A stretch of 10,000 nt of DNA, from NCBI GenBank assembly GCA_020216745.1, contig JAIWNQ010000276.1, forward strand, positions 1 to 10,000. The letters run 5' to 3'. Below the pieces are notes generated by a model, which did not search any database, had not been told where the DNA came from, and saw nothing but the letters and a program-made list of their open reading frames with translations. The translations under genes and the position numbers were made by a program. Below, in pieces: positions 6,383 to 10,000 of the stretch; the first letter of the stretch is position 1, and every line of letters starts with the position of its first letter. The stretch is from Candidatus Hydrogenedens sp. Its GTDB lineage: Bacteria > Hydrogenedentota > Hydrogenedentia > Hydrogenedentales > Hydrogenedentaceae.

Positions 6383-7858
6383 TTACTTCGGGATTTCATA
6401 CATCTTTTCTAAAGAAGAGGCAGATATAGAAGGTCCAAAAGGTTTAAGGGTAGATTGAGTATATAACTCTTGAAGTTTCTGCTCATGTTTGGGACTGATT
6501 TTAGCATAACTCAATAGGGAAATTGAAACATCCATTTGCTCTAAATTGGTATAGTTTAACCTTTGTGATAGTTTATTATTGTTTAACATCACAGGATGTT
6601 CAATTTCTCCCATGTATCTTCTAAGCAAATGCTCAAGTTTTTCACTTGTCAGAATATTTTCAGGTAATGGGGCTGTTTTGTGATAATCTACAAAGCTGTC
6701 TGGGGACAATGACCATTCAAGTTTTGTATGTCCAGCTACAGGAGTAGGTGGACCTTCATCAAGGTAAACGAGGGACCAATGTTTTGTTTTGCTCCATGGT
6801 TTATCTACTTTCTTAGGACCGACCTTTGGTTTCAGTTTACTATTTACAATCATTCCACGTGTTATTTCATAACTGTTCTCTTGTGGGGTTAGCAGAAAAA
6901 TTTCATAGTTATCCTTTGGTATTAATTCCTCAAATACTTTCTTTGCTTGTGAACAGAATTCAAGTTTGTCAAAATCACGAGTAAATCCTTGGGGAAATTG
7001 TGAATAATCAGGTTGGCGAATGTAATCTCGTGTCATTTGTTCAATAGGGACTAACATATCACCTGTGGCACAGGTGATAAGGGTGAAATTTGTAATAAGG
7101 GATAAGTAAGAAATTGGGCTTAAATAATACCAACATTCATGGTTTAGATCCCGTGGAAAATATTTGTAACACATGTCTGCTAATCCGATGACGGATGATA
7201 AAACTGGCATAGGGGCTTGGTCCAAAGGTAGACCAACCCCAGCCCCTTCTCGATTCGCTTCAAAGTAGGCAAAATTATATGCCCAGTTTACTACAGGCAC
7301 ATCAGCGTGAGTAGCAATTACAGGGAACAAATCAGCACTCATTGCTAATGCCATATATCCACCTTGACTGCCCCCATCAATTAATATATGTGTTGTATCT
7401 ACAATAGGTAAACGCTTCACCCATTGAATTATTGCTCGTGCCAAGTTATATCCATTACCTAAAGCCGCATCAATAGGTGATTCTCCATTTGGTGGTGTAT
7501 AAACTGCAGTAGAAACAATCCATCCTTTTTTTGCCCACTTTTTTGCCCCTGAGACGTCTTTCTCATAGTGTACATGGCAGAACATAGGTAGTTTGTGTTT
7601 TTTCTTCAATTCTTTCATCGGAATAACAAGGCGAGCAAGACCTGTTTTGTCATCCCTTTCAATACCTATATAAGGGACACGTGCAGTAATTATTTGGTAA
7701 TCCCAATCATTTTTTACAGAAACAATAGTAACACCGTTTTCAAGTCCCGTTTCACTTTGAATAGCTGGCTCTTGTGAAGACGAGCAAATAGAAAGGGTAA
7801 AAAGAGTGGCAAATAAAATACAGGTTAATAATAGTGAAATTCTATATGTTTTTCTCAT
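6383..7858 (-). CDS. Exported alpha/beta hydrolase (S9/esterase-like)
   Basis: The 491-residue protein starts with a signal peptide: MRKTYR, a hydrophobic core to about residue 24, then C25 followed by SSS. C25 could be a lipid-attachment cysteine, but the preceding LSI is a poor lipobox. The catalytic core is an alpha/beta hydrolase: a strand ILID leads into GGSQGG (162-167), the nucleophile elbow with S164. ITCATGDMLVP (261-271) offers the acid D267, and H377 in VAGHTKLEW is the best candidate histidine (H360 is an alternative). The layout resembles prolyl-oligopeptidase-like hydrolases and acyl esterases, so the substrate may be a peptide or an ester on a polysaccharide. The last ~90 residues form a helical tail. 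GAGGA (7869-7865) gives the start and overlaps the stop of the DUF1080 gene, making it the third gene of the recO operon. Confidence 0.75.
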   Translation of the reverse strand: MRKTYRISLLLTCILFATLFTLSICSSSQEPAIQSETGLENGVTIVSVKNDWDYQIITARVPYIGIERDDKTGLARLVIPMKELKKKHKLPMFCHVHYEKDVSGAKKWAKKGWIVSTAVYTPPNGESPIDAALGNGYNLARAIIQWVKRLPIVDTTHILIDGGSQGGYMALAMSADLFPVIATHADVPVVNWAYNFAYFEANREGAGVGLPLDQAPMPVLSSVIGLADMCYKYFPRDLNHECWYYLSPISYLSLITNFTLITCATGDMLVPIEQMTRDYIRQPDYSQFPQGFTRDFDKLEFCSQAKKVFEELIPKDNYEIFLLTPQENSYEITRGMIVNSKLKPKVGPKKVDKPWSKTKHWSLVYLDEGPPTPVAGHTKLEWSLSPDSFVDYHKTAPLPENILTSEKLEHLLRRYMGEIEHPVMLNNNKLSQRLNYTNLEQMDVSISLLSYAKISPKHEQKLQELYTQSTLKPFGPSISASSLEKMYEIPK

Positions 7859-7868
7859 AACAAATCCT

Positions 7869-9170
7869 CTATAAAGGTTTTATTCGTATGTTTCTAAAGC
7901 CACAATGATTCCCGTGGTCTGTTAATCCTATAAATCCTTTTCTTAATCTATATTTTAATTCTTCCACGTCGTCAAAATTTACATCTTGAACAACCTGACC
8001 ATTGAGGGTTACTTTCACATAAGGTCCATTACAAATGATTTCAAGGTCATTCCATTGCCCTTCAGGTTTCATTGCTTTCACTTTGGGTGGTATTACTTTG
8101 TAGATAGCCCCTGTAGTATCATCAGTAAGTTCTGTTTTATCACTATCGCCAAGAATTTGGACTTCAAAACCAATTTTTGAGGCTCTACTTCCACGTGGAG
8201 CACGAACCCATACCCCAGTATTGCCATTTTTCTCCATCATAATCCATTCTAACCGAAGTACAAAATTATCATATCTATTACAAGACATTAATGCTTTGCC
8301 ACCTTTCTCTTTCCATTCTATAAACCCTTCTGGATTTACAGCAAAAGTCTTATGATTATCTCCTAAATACCACCAGCCGTTTAAGGTTTTCCCATCAAAT
8401 AAAGGAATAAAACCTTCCTTTCTCTCTTCTTCGCTTAATATATTGATGGCTGTCGTCATATCAATATCACTACATGGAGTAATCTTTGCGAAAGCTGATT
8501 CGACTGAATTTAAATTTTCTTGAGAAAATGGGAGAATAAAATGGATGGTATCCATTTGTTTCTCAGGCAGAGCTGTAAATACTAAGTTTGGTGTAAGAGT
8601 TCTAGATAAGTTTGAATCTTTTGCTAAAATTAGGTCCGAATTTTCATTAGAAATAATAGTCCAATTCTTATTTATCTTTTTTAATGATTTCACCCATTCT
8701 TTTGAATAAAGCCCATCGACCCAATAAATTATATTTAACATCGTCTTAAAATTTTGTCGAAGGGTACCTATGAGAGGTTCTTTTTTATGAGGCTTATTAT
8801 TTGGTGCAATTCTAACAATAACAGTCATATATTGGTCTTTGGCTCGGTCAGCATAAGATTTTATAGTCTCTATCATTTTTATATCGACATTTGTATCGTC
8901 AGGGTCCTTCAAAATATCCATCGCTATTGAATTGCCGCCAACCTCTGCAATACTTGCCAATAATGGCACCATTGTCTTCAATTCAGCACCCTTTTGAGCA
9001 GTATCGGGAACATAGAAAGCTCTCAAGAGATATGTCTCCTTCCCACGATAAAGAATCCCTCTCTTCATATGGAAATCTCTATCACCATAGACAATAGGGT
9101 AGCAAGACGTATTTAGAGAAAACATACATACTAGAAGTAAAATAGTTAAGATAACTTTTTTAAGATTCAT
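7869..9170 (-). CDS. Exported protein with C-terminal DUF1080 (3-keto-disaccharide hydrolase) domain
   Basis: The 433-residue protein has a signal peptide (MNLKKVI plus hydrophobic core to about residue 18) ending near LNTSC23. C23 could be lipidated, though N at -3 is unfavourable. Residues 30-245 are an unassigned domain with an early YRGKETYLLRAFYVPD block and alternating helix/strand pattern, loosely like the front half of a glycosidase barrel. Residues 253-433 are a clear DUF1080/PF06439 concanavalin-like sandwich: IPLFDGKTLNGWW (255-267), NFVLRLEW (302-309), NGNTGVWVRAP (315-325), GFEVQILGD (334-342), GAIYKV (354-359), GQWNDLEI (371-378), VTLNGQVV (387-394) and GFIGLTDHG at 412-420. Members of this family act on 3-keto sugars or bind carbohydrate outside the cytoplasm. 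The start overlaps the end of recO by 11 bp, and the alpha/beta hydrolase gene follows 10 bp downstream. Confidence 0.85.
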   Translation of the reverse strand: MNLKKVILTILLLVCMFSLNTSCYPIVYGDRDFHMKRGILYRGKETYLLRAFYVPDTAQKGAELKTMVPLLASIAEVGGNSIAMDILKDPDDTNVDIKMIETIKSYADRAKDQYMTVIVRIAPNNKPHKKEPLIGTLRQNFKTMLNIIYWVDGLYSKEWVKSLKKINKNWTIISNENSDLILAKDSNLSRTLTPNLVFTALPEKQMDTIHFILPFSQENLNSVESAFAKITPCSDIDMTTAINILSEEERKEGFIPLFDGKTLNGWWYLGDNHKTFAVNPEGFIEWKEKGGKALMSCNRYDNFVLRLEWIMMEKNGNTGVWVRAPRGSRASKIGFEVQILGDSDKTELTDDTTGAIYKVIPPKVKAMKPEGQWNDLEIICNGPYVKVTLNGQVVQDVNFDDVEELKYRLRKGFIGLTDHGNHCGFRNIRIKPL

Positions 9171-9939
9171 TTTTTGTTCCTTTTAAATTGGAGTTTATTA
9201 TTTCACGTAATACATTATATGACTTTAAAGCATGTCCTGAATGAAATGATATATATTTACATAAGATAGATAATATTCTATTAAAATAGGAATCCTTGTC
9301 AAAATCTAAGGTTGTTGTTAAGGGATTTTCTATTTGTTTCAATTGTTGTAGTAATTCTAAATCACTCTTTTGAAGTCTATAATCTGGATGACAATTGGGA
9401 CACACTGTCCCCCCTTGCCATGAAAAGTAGGGTGATGAAGGTAACGATTTCCCACAGCGAATGCAACAGTCTAACTGGGGTTCAAGTCCACTATGTACTA
9501 AAATTTGCCAAAGATGCCAGCATGTTAAAAATGTTAATGTGACAGGATTATCTGTATCTAATTTAATATGTTCGAATGCTGTGTATACTTGATGATATGT
9601 CGTAACTGCGTTTTGCTCAATTTCTACAAAGTTGAACGCTGTTTCTAAGACAATACTTGCTAAAATCTGTTTATGAATATCGTTCTTTATTTCTGGATAG
9701 CCATCCAATAAAACAACATCTGTGATTATTTGAACCTCACGTGTGGGTTTCCATGTATATTGAACATCTATACGATTTAGACGGTCTAATGTAAAAATCC
9801 ACGGATTATTCTTTCTTTTTAACCCCTTCACGATGCAAGATAATTTCCCATGATGGGCTGTCAAAATTTGAATAATTTTGCTTGTTTCCCCATAGTCAAA
9901 TAAATGGACGACAAATGCTTCTGTCTGATGTGTAGACAT
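9160..9939 (-). CDS. recO: DNA repair protein RecO
   Basis: The 259-residue protein has the length and plan of RecO, which with RecR and RecF helps load RecA onto SSB-coated single-stranded DNA. Residues 1-80 form the OB fold: TEAFVVHLFDYGETSKIIQI (6-25), then TAHHGKLSCIVKGLKRKNN (27-45), which is the family's G-K-x5-KG-x-R/K motif. Residues 85-150 are the helical domain. GLEPQLDCCIRCGKSL followed by C180-P-N-C183 gives the RecO zinc finger (C159, C162, C180, C183), introduced by the usual F-x4-GG (F172, G176-G177). The start at 9939 has only a weak AAAAAGA ribosome site a few bases upstream. The end overlaps the start of the DUF1080 gene by 11 bp, so translation of the two is probably coupled. 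Confidence 0.93.
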   Translation of the reverse strand: MSTHQTEAFVVHLFDYGETSKIIQILTAHHGKLSCIVKGLKRKNNPWIFTLDRLNRIDVQYTWKPTREVQIITDVVLLDGYPEIKNDIHKQILASIVLETAFNFVEIEQNAVTTYHQVYTAFEHIKLDTDNPVTLTFLTCWHLWQILVHSGLEPQLDCCIRCGKSLPSSPYFSWQGGTVCPNCHPDYRLQKSDLELLQQLKQIENPLTTTLDFDKDSYFNRILSILCKYISFHSGHALKSYNVLREIINSNLKGTKNES

Positions 9940-9971
9940 AATCTTTTTATTAATTATTATGTGAAAAACCG

Positions 9972-9991
9972 AAAAAGACGGTAATCTTTTT
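9972..9991. other. A/T-stem hairpin upstream of recO
   Basis: AAAAAGA (9972-9978) and TCTTTTT (9985-9991) are perfect reverse complements around the loop CGGTAA. An alternative pairing is ACCG (9968-9971) with CGGT (9979-9982). It lies 33 bp before the recO start. On the minus strand the second arm is followed by CGG then TTTTT, so it could end transcription of a gene to the right of the window or sit in the recO leader. Because the stem is mostly A-T, its strength is low. Confidence 0.25.
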
Positions 9992-10000
9992 TGCCAAGTC

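Noticed and set aside
6383..7858. PhoPQ-activated pathogenicity-related family assignment for the alpha/beta hydrolase
   Set aside because: The GGSQGG elbow and size are compatible, but I could not recognise the family-specific N-terminal motifs. The looser S9/esterase-like call is safer.
9940..10000. End of another gene or a clear recO promoter
   Set aside because: No frame with coding character reaches the edge. TTGGCA-like and CATAAT-like boxes on the minus strand are about 30 bp apart, too far for a standard promoter.

Overview
The window is AT-rich bacterial DNA with seven clear protein-coding genes, one small gene (59 codons) not far behind them in strength, and a repeat-rich intergenic stretch at the left end. 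No rRNA, tRNA, CRISPR array, transposase or phage gene was seen. The mix of genes (a DUF1080/3-keto-disaccharide hydrolase protein, a signal-peptide alpha/beta hydrolase, a TIM-barrel glycosidase next to an SSS sodium symporter, an anti-sigma-type zinc domain, TPR proteins) suits a carbohydrate-degrading free-living or host/bioreactor bacterium of the Planctomycetes-Verrucomicrobia-Lentisphaerae kind or a candidate phylum such as Hydrogenedentes. That placement rests on gene content only and is tentative.

Layout. Bases 1-454 hold no convincing gene. They carry four copies of an 11-bp core (GYATGGCTAAT), a 9-bp triplet tandem repeat, a terminator-like hairpin and, just before the first gene, a 9-bp perfect inverted repeat that looks like an operator. 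From 455 to 1384 (+) lies a membrane-anchored TPR protein. Convergent to it, 1438-2295 (-), is an unusual protein joining a sigma-70 region-4-like helix-turn-helix to an anti-sigma zinc domain, without a sigma region 2.

A divergent 89-bp gap then leads into a two-gene + strand operon: a cytoplasmic GH106-like glycoside hydrolase (2385-4259) followed 10 bp later by a sodium:solute symporter (4270-5958). The simple reading is uptake of a small glycoside by the symporter and its cleavage inside the cell.

From 5973 to the right edge everything is on the - strand. Transcription order is recO (9939-9160), then an exported DUF1080 protein (9170-7869) whose start overlaps the end of recO, then an exported alpha/beta hydrolase (7858-6383) 10 bp further on. 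This is a tightly packed operon that puts a DNA-repair gene upstream of two cell-envelope/periplasmic enzymes. A 230-bp gap with hairpins separates it from a small gene (6152-5973) with a near-perfect ribosome binding site, encoding a DUF4177-like protein.

The most noteworthy items are the sigma4-zinc-finger fusion, the unlisted small gene at 5973-6152, the left-end repeat cluster, and the glycosidase-symporter pair. Nothing here amounts to a clear new defence or mobile system.
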